From the NCBI GenBank assembly GCA_029776155.1, contig JAKOTU010000065.1, forward strand, positions 1 to 64,000: a DNA stretch of 64,000 bases, given 5' to 3'. This DNA comes from Bacillota bacterium. Lineage in GTDB: Bacteria > Bacillota > Limnochordia > Darwinibacteriales > Darwinibacteriaceae. Below, piece by piece: positions 1 to 7,290 of the stretch; positions within the stretch are counted from its first letter, which is position 1; every line of letters starts with the position of its first letter. A program made the position numbers and the translations under genes. The notes beneath the pieces were generated by a model. It did not search any database. It was not told the origin of the DNA and was given only the letters and a program-made list of their open reading frames with translations.

Positions 1-1
1 C

Positions 2-751
2 TATATCCTGCTGCCTCCACTGCTGCTGGCCACTGTGCAGGGCTGGTCCCTTGAGGAAGTGTACAGACTCAAGGACACCTCGACCAGAAACCGCCTGCTG
101 AGCCTGCTGGCTGGAGTCAGTCTTTGGTTTACTGCCTTTTATCTTTCCACGCTCACCCGGCACTTCTTGGATGCCAAGCTCGGCGTCATAGCCAGCGAGG
201 CGCCAGCCGCGCACTCGTCTCTCTACCAGACTCTGCTGCTTCTTTTGGGTATGGTTGTACTTGCTCCCATCTGCGAAGAGTTCTACTTCCGCGGCTTTGT
301 CCAAGCTGCCTACGAACGGTACAGCCCTAAGTACGGTTTTGTCATCGCAGGGGTGCTCTTTGGCTCCTACCACATCCTCAACGGCCTTACGGAGGTTGTG
401 CCCGCCAGCATGCTCGGCGTGGCCATGGGGTACTTGGTGTACAAGACCAACTCCCTGGCCACCTCCATGCTGTTCCACATGGCGGCCAACGCTTCTTCGA
501 TACTGTTCGGAGGAGTGCTCGGCCTTTCCACGGCGAGCGTTATGCCCAGCTGGATGCACTTCGTAGCCTTAGGCGGGTTAGTTCTCACTCTAGTGCTGCT
601 CCGCAGTGTGGATGGCCAGCCCCAGCAACACCAGCCCCGTGCTGAGGAGAAGATGTCCCCCAGGGGCATCCTGTTCTTAGTCTTAACGATCCTCTTTTTC
701 CTGGCCGCAGGGGCGGCGGAGATAGCAGCCAGATTAGGTGTGGTTGGCTAG
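2..751 (+). CDS. CPBP-family intramembrane metalloprotease (5' end outside window)
   Basis: This is the C-terminal part of a CPBP (CAAX protease and bacteriocin-processing) membrane protease. The reading frame is open back to base 2, so the true start probably lies upstream; a GTG at 35 is in frame but has no ribosome site. The family signature is complete: EExxxR (EEFYFR) at nt 274-291, a Phe/His motif (FGSYH) near nt 359-373, and HxxxN (HMAAN) near nt 476-490. These supply the catalytic Glu and the metal-binding His residues. Several hydrophobic helices run through it and the tail has two more. CPBP proteins cleave within the membrane; the substrate cannot be read from the sequence. A strong terminator follows at 840-866. 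Confidence 0.85.
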   Translation, partial: YILLPPLLLATVQGWSLEEVYRLKDTSTRNRLLSLLAGVSLWFTAFYLSTLTRHFLDAKLGVIASEAPAAHSSLYQTLLLLLGMVVLAPICEEFYFRGFVQAAYERYSPKYGFVIAGVLFGSYHILNGLTEVVPASMLGVAMGYLVYKTNSLATSMLFHMAANASSILFGGVLGLSTASVMPSWMHFVALGGLVLTLVLLRSVDGQPQQHQPRAEEKMSPRGILFLVLTILFFLAAGAAEIAARLGVVG

Positions 752-839
752 GGACAGCAAGACCATAATAGGCCACCTGCCGTTGATTGGGCGGGTGCCG
801 AGGTAGCAGAACGAGACGATAGGACATAACTAAAGACGA

Positions 840-866
840 AAAGACCGCCTCGAGCGGTCTTTGCTT
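840..866 (+). terminator. Rho-independent terminator after the CPBP gene
   Basis: Arms AAAGACCGC (840-848) and GCGGTCTTT (854-862) with a 5-base loop, then GCTTTT. The same two arms occur again at 1706-1728. Confidence 0.8.
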
Positions 867-1023
867 TTAATTCGACTCTTCTGCCAGAAATAGTTCTAGT
901 CCGCTATTTTTGCAGGCTTTTGACATTTCACGTGGAAATCGTTGGGAGGACAAGCATCATGAACGACTTGAGACCCGAGCTGCGTGTACTATGGCACACT
1001 CAGTTACGAAGGAGGCGAAATCC

Positions 1024-1671
1024 GTGATCGGCAAAGCCAAAGTGCGCGGTCTGCTTCGGTTCCTTTTGCTCTTGCTGCTCATGGCGTTGGTCGGTTGCAG
1101 CAGATCGGATCCCGCCGACTCTTATGCAGTCGTTGGTCGAAGGTTGAACACAATTGTCGCATACGCGGCAGATGGCTGCGTCCCTCTCGAATACCTCGAC
1201 GACCCCTTCACCCTGCGGATGCGAATACACGCGGGCACATTCGCCTATTCTCCAGGCATCCTACCCCTGTCACACGCTTTACAGTATAGCATAGAAGAAG
1301 AGATCGCTCTGGACCTGCTAGCAGATGTCATAAGCAGTGGAGATGCTCGCAATACTATCTCTGGATTATTCGGTCAGAATGTCTCGGCCGTTTTCAAAGA
1401 TGCCTTCGCTCTCGTCAGGCCAGGTCTGGACGATCACCCGATTCATCACATAGCTGACAAAGTGGAGCACTTACCGCTCGGCGAGAGAGTGACGAACATG
1501 GTCACCTCCAACCTCATCGAGACCGTTGATCGGTTTGAACTGGTGTTGGACGGTGCTCTCGTTGCGAAGGTCTTTTATGAAACACTGTGGCGTAAGACAA
1601 GCGACTGGAGGCTTAACAGCATAACCATAACATATTCTCTGAACCCGGAATTTTTCGAAAACCTCGAGTGA
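1024..1671 (+). CDS. Putative lipoprotein, unknown function
   Basis: A 215-residue protein of no family I recognise. I chose the GTG at 1024 because AAGGAGG (1009-1015) sits 8 bases upstream; an in-frame start at 910 has no such site and would put an unlikely extension before the signal. The N-terminus is a lipoprotein signal: basic region, leucine run, then the lipobox LVGC with the lipidated Cys at residue 25. The mature part is mixed alpha/beta with no transmembrane segment. It stands alone between two terminators with matching arms. The family and role are unknown; membrane anchoring outside the cytoplasm is the only safe statement. Confidence 0.7.
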   Translation: MIGKAKVRGLLRFLLLLLLMALVGCSRSDPADSYAVVGRRLNTIVAYAADGCVPLEYLDDPFTLRMRIHAGTFAYSPGILPLSHALQYSIEEEIALDLLADVISSGDARNTISGLFGQNVSAVFKDAFALVRPGLDDHPIHHIADKVEHLPLGERVTNMVTSNLIETVDRFELVLDGALVAKVFYETLWRKTSDWRLNSITITYSLNPEFFENLE

Positions 1672-1702
1672 TAGGTGGGCAGGCCACCACGATCTTGGTA
1701 TG

Positions 1703-1730
1703 AAAAAAGACCGCTCAGTGCGGTCTTTGC
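1703..1730. terminator. Bidirectional terminator between lipoprotein gene and tRNA operon
   Basis: Arms AAAGACCGC (1706-1714) and GCGGTCTTT (1720-1728), loop of 5. Read on the minus strand the stem is followed by six T, so it ends the tRNA operon; on the plus strand it can end the lipoprotein transcript. Confidence 0.8.
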
Positions 1731-1741
1731 TGTGTTTGAGT

Positions 1742-1817
<76 letters not shown>

Positions 1818-1821
1818 GTAT

Positions 1822-1897
1822 TGGCACCCCCAACCGGATTTGAACCGGTGCCTTCGCCGTGAAAGGGCGGTGTCCTAGGCCGCTAGACGATGGGGGC
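1822..1897 (-). tRNA. tRNA-Glu (anticodon TTC)
   Basis: Acceptor GCCCCCA/TGGGGGT with discriminator G and encoded CCA (1822-1824). Anticodon loop CTTTCAC gives TTC. The D-arm sequence GTCTAGCGG is typical of glutamate tRNA. The first pair is G-U. Confidence 0.93.
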
Positions 1898-1910
1898 ACG
1901 AAAAAAATAA

Positions 1911-1987
1911 TGGTGGTTCCTGCTGGATTCGAACCAGCGACCTCTGCCATGTCAAAGCAGCACTCTAACCAACTGAGCTAAGGAACC
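1911..1987 (-). tRNA. tRNA-Val (anticodon GAC)
   Basis: Acceptor begins GGTTCCT and pairs with AGGAACC. Anticodon stem CTGCT/GGCAG with loop TTGACAT gives GAC. CCA is encoded (1911-1913). A second valine tRNA (TAC) heads the same operon. Confidence 0.95.
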
Positions 1988-1998
1988 AAGATTGATGA

Positions 1999-2074
1999 TG
2001 GTGCCCAGAGCCGGAATCGAACCAGCGACACGGGGATTTTCAGTCCCCTGCTCTACCAACTGAGCTATCTGGGC
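1999..2074 (-). tRNA. tRNA-Phe (anticodon GAA)
   Basis: Acceptor GCCCAGA/TCTGGGC, anticodon stem GGGGA/TCCCC with loop CTGAAAA giving GAA, and encoded CCA (1999-2001). Confidence 0.95.
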
Positions 2075-2078
2075 ACAG

Positions 2079-2154
2079 TGGCTGGGGTGCCTGGACTCGA
2101 ACCAGGGAATGCAGGAGTCAAAGTCCTGTGCCTTACCAGCTTGGCGACACCCCA
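2079..2154 (-). tRNA. tRNA-Gln (anticodon TTG)
   Basis: Starts with T as many Gln tRNAs do (TGGGGTG/CACCCCA). Anticodon stem CAGGA/TCCTG with loop CTTTGAC gives TTG. Discriminator G, CCA encoded (2079-2081). Confidence 0.95.
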
Positions 2155-2160
2155 AGGGGA

Positions 2161-2237
2161 TGGCGGAACCGACGGGACTCGAACCCGCGATCTTCGGCGT
2201 GACAGGCCGACGTGTTAACCAGCTACACCACGGCTCC
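2161..2237 (-). tRNA. tRNA-Asp (anticodon GTC)
   Basis: Acceptor GGAGCCG pairs with CGGTTCC with one G-U. Anticodon stem TCGGC/GCCGA with loop CTGTCAC gives GTC. Discriminator G, CCA encoded (2161-2163). Confidence 0.95.
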
Positions 2238-2251
2238 ATGCTGATTAATAA

Positions 2252-2339
2252 TGGTGCGGAAGAAGGGACTTGAACCCTTACAGGATTAGCTCCTACAAGG
2301 CCCTCAACCTTGCGCGTCTGCCAATTCCGCCACTTCCGC
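2252..2339 (-). tRNA. tRNA-Leu (anticodon GAG)
   Basis: Class II tRNA of 88 bases with a long variable arm. Acceptor GCGGAAG/CTTCCGC, anticodon stem CAAGG/CCTTG with loop TTGAGGG giving GAG. CCA encoded (2252-2254). Confidence 0.95.
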
Positions 2340-2363
2340 ATGTTCCCTAACCAAAATCTATGG

Positions 2364-2439
2364 TGGAGCCGATGGCCGGAGTCGAACCGGCGACCCCTTC
2401 CTTACCATGGAAGTGCTCTGCCTGCTGAGCTACATCGGC
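2364..2439 (-). tRNA. tRNA-Thr (anticodon GGT)
   Basis: Acceptor GCCGATG/CATCGGC, discriminator T, anticodon stem CTTCC/GGAAG with loop ATGGTAA giving GGT. CCA is encoded (2364-2366) and directly followed by a second CCA (2361-2363). Confidence 0.93.
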
Positions 2440-2456
2440 TTGCTGCTTTACATAGA

Positions 2457-2532
2457 TGGAGCGGCAGACGAGGCTCGAACTCGCAACCTTCGCGATGGCA
2501 ACGCGATGCTCTACCAATTGAGCTACTGCCGC
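2457..2532 (-). tRNA. tRNA-Gly (anticodon GCC)
   Basis: Acceptor GCGGCAG/CTGCCGC, discriminator T, anticodon stem TCGCG/CGCGA with loop TTGCCAT giving GCC. CCA encoded (2457-2459). Confidence 0.95.
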
Positions 2533-2536
2533 ATGA

Positions 2537-2612
2537 TGGTGGGCGAAACAGGGCTCGAACCTGTGACCCCCTGCTTGTAAGGCAGGTGCTCTCCCAGCTG
2601 AGCTATTCGCCC
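2537..2612 (-). tRNA. tRNA-Val (anticodon TAC)
   Basis: First gene of the operon. Acceptor GGGCGAA pairs with TTCGCCC, anticodon stem CCTGC/GCAGG with loop CTTACAA giving TAC. CCA encoded (2537-2539). Confidence 0.95.
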
Positions 2613-2647
2613 TGGGACGTTTTCAGTTCAGGTCCGGACAGTTTTAA

Positions 2648-2676
2648 AGTATACCAGCACTCTTGTGCCTTGTCAA
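2648..2676 (-). promoter_or_regulatory. Sigma70/SigA promoter of the tRNA operon
   Basis: On the minus strand TTGACA (2676-2671), 17 bases, TATACT (2653-2648), about 36 bases before the first tRNA. This is an almost perfect vegetative promoter, as expected for stable RNA. Confidence 0.9.
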
Positions 2677-2851
2677 CTCCCCTGCCCCGAAATTTCTCTT
2701 CAAAATTCCTCCAGGCCTACAGATACCGCGTGCCTGCCAACGATTAACACTCCGCTTCTCCTGCAGATTCGCGGGAGCTCAAGAGGAATTTGACCGTTCA
2801 AAGAGAACTGTTACTACACAAACTATAACATAATAGGGCGGTGGATTGCAA

Positions 2852-3280
2852 GTGCGTAGAATGAACCTCCTGTTAGTCGTGCTGTTGGTGGCAGTTGTGA
2901 GCACTACGGTACTGGCCCAGAGCAAAGGAATCCCTGTGGACATTCCTGGAACTGGGGTGCATTTCTTCACGTACCGTTATGAAGGAACCACCCCGCCGTA
3001 TGATCAGATCAACACCATTTGGGCCAACCTAAGCAAAGTGTTCGGCGCTTGGGTAGATGCTGGCCAGGACCCCTCTGCCCTGACAGCGAAAGATGTGGAA
3101 ATCAGAACCGATGCCGCAGGGGATGTGGCCCTCTATGTGAAAGGCCAGTTCATCGTGGAAGTGGATGCCTACCACGCGGAGCAGAACAAGGCTACCAAAG
3201 CCCAGCTGGCCGAGAAATGGGCAGCCAACCTGCGCAAGGGCATTGAAGTTTTTGTAACCCTGAACAAACCAATCGAGTAA
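2852..3280 (+). CDS. Small secreted protein, unknown function
   Basis: A 142-residue protein with a clear N-terminal signal peptide ending near VLAQ, so it is exported. I chose GTG at 2852 (GGTGG upstream); TTG 2846 and ATG 2861 are alternatives and give nearly the same signal. The mature part is soluble and contains several Trp and aromatic residues and a Lys-rich C-terminal helix. I recognise no family. It is monocistronic, with the tRNA promoter facing the other way upstream and a GC-rich hairpin downstream. Confidence 0.65.
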   Translation: MRRMNLLLVVLLVAVVSTTVLAQSKGIPVDIPGTGVHFFTYRYEGTTPPYDQINTIWANLSKVFGAWVDAGQDPSALTAKDVEIRTDAAGDVALYVKGQFIVEVDAYHAEQNKATKAQLAEKWAANLRKGIEVFVTLNKPIE

Positions 3281-3301
3281 GTACATTTCATTGCTGTGGT
3301 A

Positions 3302-3350
3302 GGGCGGCAACCTTCCGGGAACACCGCGGAGGCTGGCTGCCGCCCCTTTG
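3302..3350 (+). terminator. Possible terminator hairpin
   Basis: Arms GGGCGGCA (3302-3309) and TGCCGCCC (3338-3345) with a long loop that can fold internally, followed by CTTTGG. The weak T run leaves its role uncertain. Confidence 0.4.
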
Positions 3351-3414
3351 GACACAAGGCTTTTGGCATGTGGGAACATGCTGAAAGTCTTTTTTATCCT
3401 ATAGGAGGTGAACC

Positions 3415-4131
3415 ATGACCGAACACTTTTACACCCAACTTGACTTCACAACGCCCCAAGGACGCCCGCTCATTGCCTGCAACATGGTCATGTCCTTAGA
3501 TGGCAAAGTGACTGCGGGAGGACGGCTGGAACCGGGCAGCATCGGCAGCACCTTTGATCTGCACACTATGCACATGATCCGCAGCCACTTTGATGCGGTT
3601 CTTTCCGGGGGCAACACCGTACGGCAGCACCCTTTCTATCTAGGGGTCCCTACAGAACTGGAAAGGATTAGGCTGGAGCGGGGACTTGCCTTTCAGCCCC
3701 TCAGCATAGTGCTTACTGGAAGCGGCCGAGTAGATGCCCAGACCCCCCTCTTCACCCAAGCGCCCCGGCCTCCCATCATCATCACCAGCCGAGCAGGAGC
3801 CGCGAGCCTGCCGGGGGAGCTCAAGGCCAAGGCTGAGGTGGAGATCCTGGAAGAGGCTGCTCCCGCCAACATCGCCGCCCTGCTCTATGCGAAACATGGT
3901 GTGCGCAGGCTCCTCGTTGAAGGCGGGCCCAGCGTCAACTACCAGTTCATGCAGGCTAGACTCCTCGATGAACTCTTTATCACCCTGGCCCCCAAGCTCA
4001 TCGGTCTGCGCACAGACTTCACCTTAGCCATGGGCGATGACCTGCTGCCCCAGCCGGAGCAAGCAGAGCTTTTGTCCATCCACCAACACGGCCAGGAGCT
4101 GTTTTTGCGCTACCGCTTCCAATGGAAGTAG
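3415..4131 (+). CDS. RibD C-terminal/dihydrofolate-reductase-fold protein
   Basis: A 238-residue stand-alone reductase domain of the RibD_C family, which in riboflavin synthesis uses NADPH to reduce a pyrimidine intermediate. Seen: MVMSLDGKV near the N-terminus, a GG-N motif (LSGGNTVRQHP) and the conserved LLVEGGPSVNYQFM segment near residues 164-177. There is no deaminase domain and no other riboflavin gene nearby, so it may be a general pyrimidine or folate-type reductase. The start is secure: AGGAGGTG lies 5 bases before ATG. It converges with the YeiH-type gene with only 2 bases between stops. Confidence 0.8.
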   Translation: MTEHFYTQLDFTTPQGRPLIACNMVMSLDGKVTAGGRLEPGSIGSTFDLHTMHMIRSHFDAVLSGGNTVRQHPFYLGVPTELERIRLERGLAFQPLSIVLTGSGRVDAQTPLFTQAPRPPIIITSRAGAASLPGELKAKAEVEILEEAAPANIAALLYAKHGVRRLLVEGGPSVNYQFMQARLLDELFITLAPKLIGLRTDFTLAMGDDLLPQPEQAELLSIHQHGQELFLRYRFQWK

Positions 4132-4133
4132 CT

Positions 4134-5393
4134 CTACAGTCCCCGGAAGAAGAACAGGGCGGCCAGCAGTGTGAGTACCAGGTTGATGGCCTGGCCCACC
4201 AGGTGCAGATTCACCGTGGCCTGGCCCCTAAACGCCTTTTTCAAGCTGGAAAAGCGCGAGTCTAAGCCGATGGTAACAAAGGCCAAGGCAAAAAGCCAGT
4301 TTCTGGCGGTAGCGGTGATGGTGAGGATACCATCCACCTTAGCTTCACCCAGGGCCGGGACCAGGACAAAGGACGTGAGCAGGGAAGCTGCCACAAAGCC
4401 CAGGATGAACTTGGGAAAGCGCCGCCAGATTTCCCTGATGCTCAGTTTCTCCACGCCAGGTTCCTGTTCGACCCTGGTAACAAAGAACAGGGCCCAGCAG
4501 AAGGCCACAAGCCCTATGAGCGCGTTCTGGAGCATTTTTACAATGGCTGCCACTTCCATGGCATAGGGGCTCACCATGCTCCCCGCCATGACTACAGCCC
4601 CTGTGGAATCCACAGTGCCGCCGATCCAGGCTCCGGCAATGGCATCGCTCAGTCCCATCCAGCGGATCAAAACAGGCATGCCCACCATCATGATTACCGT
4701 GACAATGAGGGACACGGAAATGGCCGCACTGATCTCTTCTTTCTTGGCCTTAACCGCAGCTCCCGTGGCGATGGCTGCCGACACTCCACACACAGAAGTG
4801 CAGGTGGCTACCGTGGCCACCAGTGCTTTGCTGTCGATCTTCAGCACCCTGGTTCCATACAGGTACATCAGGATCATCACCGTCGGGGGAACGATCCAGG
4901 CCACACCCAGCCCGTGGCTGCCTAGGGTGAGTACTTTGTTGAAGAGGATCTCCGCCCCCAAGAGCACCAACCCCGTTTTGATAAACAGCTCAGTTCGAAT
5001 CGCAGGGACGATCCACGCCGGTTTGCGCCAGAGGTTGCTGATCAGCAGTCCCAATACCAAGGCCCAAATCACATCGTTGAAGCCATACTGGTTGAGGGTT
5101 TTTTGGTTGCCGATGATAAAGGCCAGCACAGCCAGGCCAAACACGGCGGGGAAAGCCTTTAAGTATTTCCCCACATCTTCCCCCATGATCTTCAGGGCGA
5201 TGCCTGTGACAGCAGCCAGTCCTAAGCCCCACAGCAGCAGGGGCAGGATGAGGTCAACGGACAGCGCATTCTGTAAGACGTCCCACTTGGGCAGTTTAGG
5301 GATGAAGCGGATCAAGCCGAACGTCGCCCCGAGGATGAAAAACCCGCCCAGCCAATTTGCCCACCAGTCCTCTTTCTTAAACACAGAAAGCAT
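4134..5393 (-). CDS. YeiH-type (Cons_hypoth698/UPF0324) membrane transporter
   Basis: A 419-residue multi-helix membrane protein of the YeiH family, often annotated as a putative sulfate exporter, although transport has rarely been tested. About ten hydrophobic helices are visible. The family core is present: TCTSVCGVSAAIATGA in the middle and GAWIGGTVDSTGAVVMAG downstream. AGGAGGT precedes the ATG by a few bases. Immediately upstream of that ribosome site lies a perfect 16-base palindrome (5408-5423), so expression may be controlled by a dimeric repressor. It converges with the RibD-like gene. Confidence 0.85.
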   Translation of the reverse strand: MLSVFKKEDWWANWLGGFFILGATFGLIRFIPKLPKWDVLQNALSVDLILPLLLWGLGLAAVTGIALKIMGEDVGKYLKAFPAVFGLAVLAFIIGNQKTLNQYGFNDVIWALVLGLLISNLWRKPAWIVPAIRTELFIKTGLVLLGAEILFNKVLTLGSHGLGVAWIVPPTVMILMYLYGTRVLKIDSKALVATVATCTSVCGVSAAIATGAAVKAKKEEISAAISVSLIVTVIMMVGMPVLIRWMGLSDAIAGAWIGGTVDSTGAVVMAGSMVSPYAMEVAAIVKMLQNALIGLVAFCWALFFVTRVEQEPGVEKLSIREIWRRFPKFILGFVAASLLTSFVLVPALGEAKVDGILTITATARNWLFALAFVTIGLDSRFSSLKKAFRGQATVNLHLVGQAINLVLTLLAALFFFRGL

Positions 5394-5407
5394 AGTAAAG
5401 ACCTCCT

Positions 5408-5423
5408 AGTACTCGAGTACTAC
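5408..5423. promoter_or_regulatory. Perfect 16-bp palindrome upstream of the YeiH-type gene
   Basis: TAGTACTCGAGTACTA reads the same on both strands. It abuts the AGGAGGT ribosome site of the minus-strand transporter gene, so a bound dimer, or a hairpin in the mRNA, could block expression. No regulator is encoded next to it. Confidence 0.5.
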
Positions 5424-5599
5424 AACAGTCCATACTATGCTGTCTTATTCACAAATGTGCCTTGTTTATTGCCCCTGGACCCCCTGCCCGCGCACCATTC
5501 ATTGACACCCAGCTCAGCGTGGCATAAAGTAGTAAATGGAAGGAAATTCTACTTCTGAAATGTACCGCCAGTGGTGGGAGCTGAAAGGAACGGTGCCGG

Positions 5600-6586
5600 A
5601 TGCACAAGGCGGCTCATCCGTGGCAGGTCCTGATTGTGGTTTTGCTGCTCATACTGCTCTTCCCCCAGCTGCTCAGCGAATCTACGCTGCCTGCGGAGTT
5701 ATGCATAGATCACGCCGACCGCGTTGTGGAAGTCCCTCCTACGGTAAGCAAAGTGTATGCCACCACCGAAATGGGGACCTTCCTGGTCTACGCCTTAAAC
5801 CCCGACGCCATTGTGGGCTGGAATAGGGGACTGAGCCCGGAGCTGGAGTTTGCCGTGCATCCCCAATACCATAGTCTTCCCACTGTGGGTACGTGGGATG
5901 ATACCTACCAGACGATCAATACTGAGCTCTTGGCCAAGCTTGCCCCGGATCTGGTCGTCCATTATGCCCCCAGCAGCCCGTTCCACCGCCAACTGGTGGA
6001 ACAGATCCAGCAGGAGCTGGGGCTGCCCGCCGTTTTACTGGACAACAGCTTGGCTGCCCTGCCCGAGTCCCTCCGCTTGCTGGGGCGCCTCATGGGCAAA
6101 GAGGTGCGGGGACAAGCCCTGGCAGCCTATGTGGAAAACCACCTGGCAAGACTGGCTGACTTCCAGGCCCTGTACCAAAGCTTCCAACCGATCCCGGTGC
6201 ATATTGTCTCTGAGCGGGCCCCCGGCCACTTTGATGAGCTTCTGCACCTTGCGGGCATGGTGGAACTGCCGGTGTGGAATGGGGAACCGCCCCTGCCCGA
6301 TCTGGTGCTGATTATGCCCCATGCCATCGCCGATCCCTACCGCACCATAGAAAGGGATGGCCACAAGCGCATCTACCAGATTCCCTCCTTCCCCCTGAAC
6401 TGGCTGGAACCGGGCTCCATCTTCAGCCTCCTAGGGTTAGAATGGCTCCATTCCATAGCCTACCCCACTACTTATAACGGGGATTTGGCCCAAACGTACC
6501 GCACCTTTATGGAAGTTTTCTTTCAAATCGATGTCACCCCAGAGCTGCTCGCCTACACCCTGCGCCGCAGCGGCATCTCTTTCTAG
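5600..6586 (+). CDS. Orphan periplasmic binding protein, TroA/BtuF fold (iron-siderophore/cobalamin type)
   Basis: A 328-residue substrate-binding protein of the Peripla_BP_2 superfamily, which feeds ABC importers of cobalamin, haem or ferric siderophores. An N-terminal hydrophobic signal ends near residue 27 without a lipobox. The first lobe shows the family opening IDHADRVVEVPPTVSKVYAT and the segment LLAKLAPDLVVHY near residues 113-125. Start ATG 5600 has AAAGGAAC upstream. No permease or ATPase of this type is nearby, and no cobalamin riboswitch was found, so it must share a transporter encoded elsewhere or have a sensing role. Ligand unknown. Confidence 0.75.
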   Translation: MHKAAHPWQVLIVVLLLILLFPQLLSESTLPAELCIDHADRVVEVPPTVSKVYATTEMGTFLVYALNPDAIVGWNRGLSPELEFAVHPQYHSLPTVGTWDDTYQTINTELLAKLAPDLVVHYAPSSPFHRQLVEQIQQELGLPAVLLDNSLAALPESLRLLGRLMGKEVRGQALAAYVENHLARLADFQALYQSFQPIPVHIVSERAPGHFDELLHLAGMVELPVWNGEPPLPDLVLIMPHAIADPYRTIERDGHKRIYQIPSFPLNWLEPGSIFSLLGLEWLHSIAYPTTYNGDLAQTYRTFMEVFFQIDVTPELLAYTLRRSGISF

Positions 6587-6651
6587 GCCAGGCAGAACAT
6601 ACCTTTGCCTTCAGCCCAGGACAGATCCATAATGGGCTGGGAGGTGAGAAT

Positions 6652-7182
6652 ATGAAAAAAGTTGTACTGGTATTGTTGATGGTGCTGGCCCTGGGCATGG
6701 GTGCGGCAGCAGCTGCGCCGGAGTACCACACGGTGGCCAAAGGTGATACGCTGCATGCTCTGGCCAAGCGCTACGCCGTAACGGTTGGCGAGTTTCTAGA
6801 GTTTAACCCCGGACTCAACCCGGAGAACCTGCGCATTGGGCAGAAGCTGCTCATTCCCGTAGAACCCCTGTGGAGCTACCACGTGGTCCAGCCCGGCGAC
6901 AGCAGCAGATCCTTAGCTGCCCAGTATCAGGTGCCAGAAGACCTCCTGCTGCAGGCGAATGGCTTAACCAGCCAAGAGCTGAAAACAGGGGCCATGATCC
7001 GCATTCCCATCCATTTCTATTTGGGACAGCCCGCACAGCGCCCCACCCACACGGTGGAGATCGGCGAAACATTGTACGAACTTGCGCTGCGGTATAAAGT
7101 CAATTTGGCGGACCTTGTAAAGTGGAACAACCTGCCCGATCCCAATCAGATCATGGCTGGACAAGTGTTGATTGTGGGGTAA
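6652..7182 (+). CDS. Secreted protein with three LysM domains
   Basis: A 176-residue exported protein made almost entirely of LysM repeats, which bind the glycan backbone of peptidoglycan. After a signal peptide (to about residue 23) three repeats follow, roughly residues 24-69, 74-119 and 130-176, each starting with Y/T-H-x-V-x-x-G-[DE] (for example YHTVAKGDTLHALA). No catalytic domain is attached. ATG is preceded by GGGAGGTG at good spacing, with a small hairpin (arms CAGCCCA/TGGGCTG, 6612-6639) just before it. A hairpin follows the stop. Confidence 0.85.
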   Translation: MKKVVLVLLMVLALGMGAAAAAPEYHTVAKGDTLHALAKRYAVTVGEFLEFNPGLNPENLRIGQKLLIPVEPLWSYHVVQPGDSSRSLAAQYQVPEDLLLQANGLTSQELKTGAMIRIPIHFYLGQPAQRPTHTVEIGETLYELALRYKVNLADLVKWNNLPDPNQIMAGQVLIVG

Positions 7183-7185
7183 GCA

Positions 7186-7210
7186 CTGGGCCCTGAAAGG
7201 GGCCCTGTTT
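7186..7210 (+). terminator. Probable terminator after the LysM gene
   Basis: GGGCCC (7188-7193) and GGGCCC (7200-7205) form a 6-bp GC stem with loop TGAAAG, followed by TGTTT. Confidence 0.55.
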
Positions 7211-7290
7211 ACATAGCATTTTCCAAGCGAGGGGTCAGATCTGGGTAAACAGCTGCGAACAGTTTAATGTGTAGACGGGAGGTCGATAAC

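Noticed and set aside
4576-5409. A 277-codon plus-strand frame inside the YeiH-type gene
   Set aside because: Antisense to a conserved membrane protein; Met/Thr/Ser-rich shadow without a ribosome site.
5424-5599. Cobalamin riboswitch before the BtuF-like gene
   Set aside because: No B12-box or conserved core was visible in the 175 bases.
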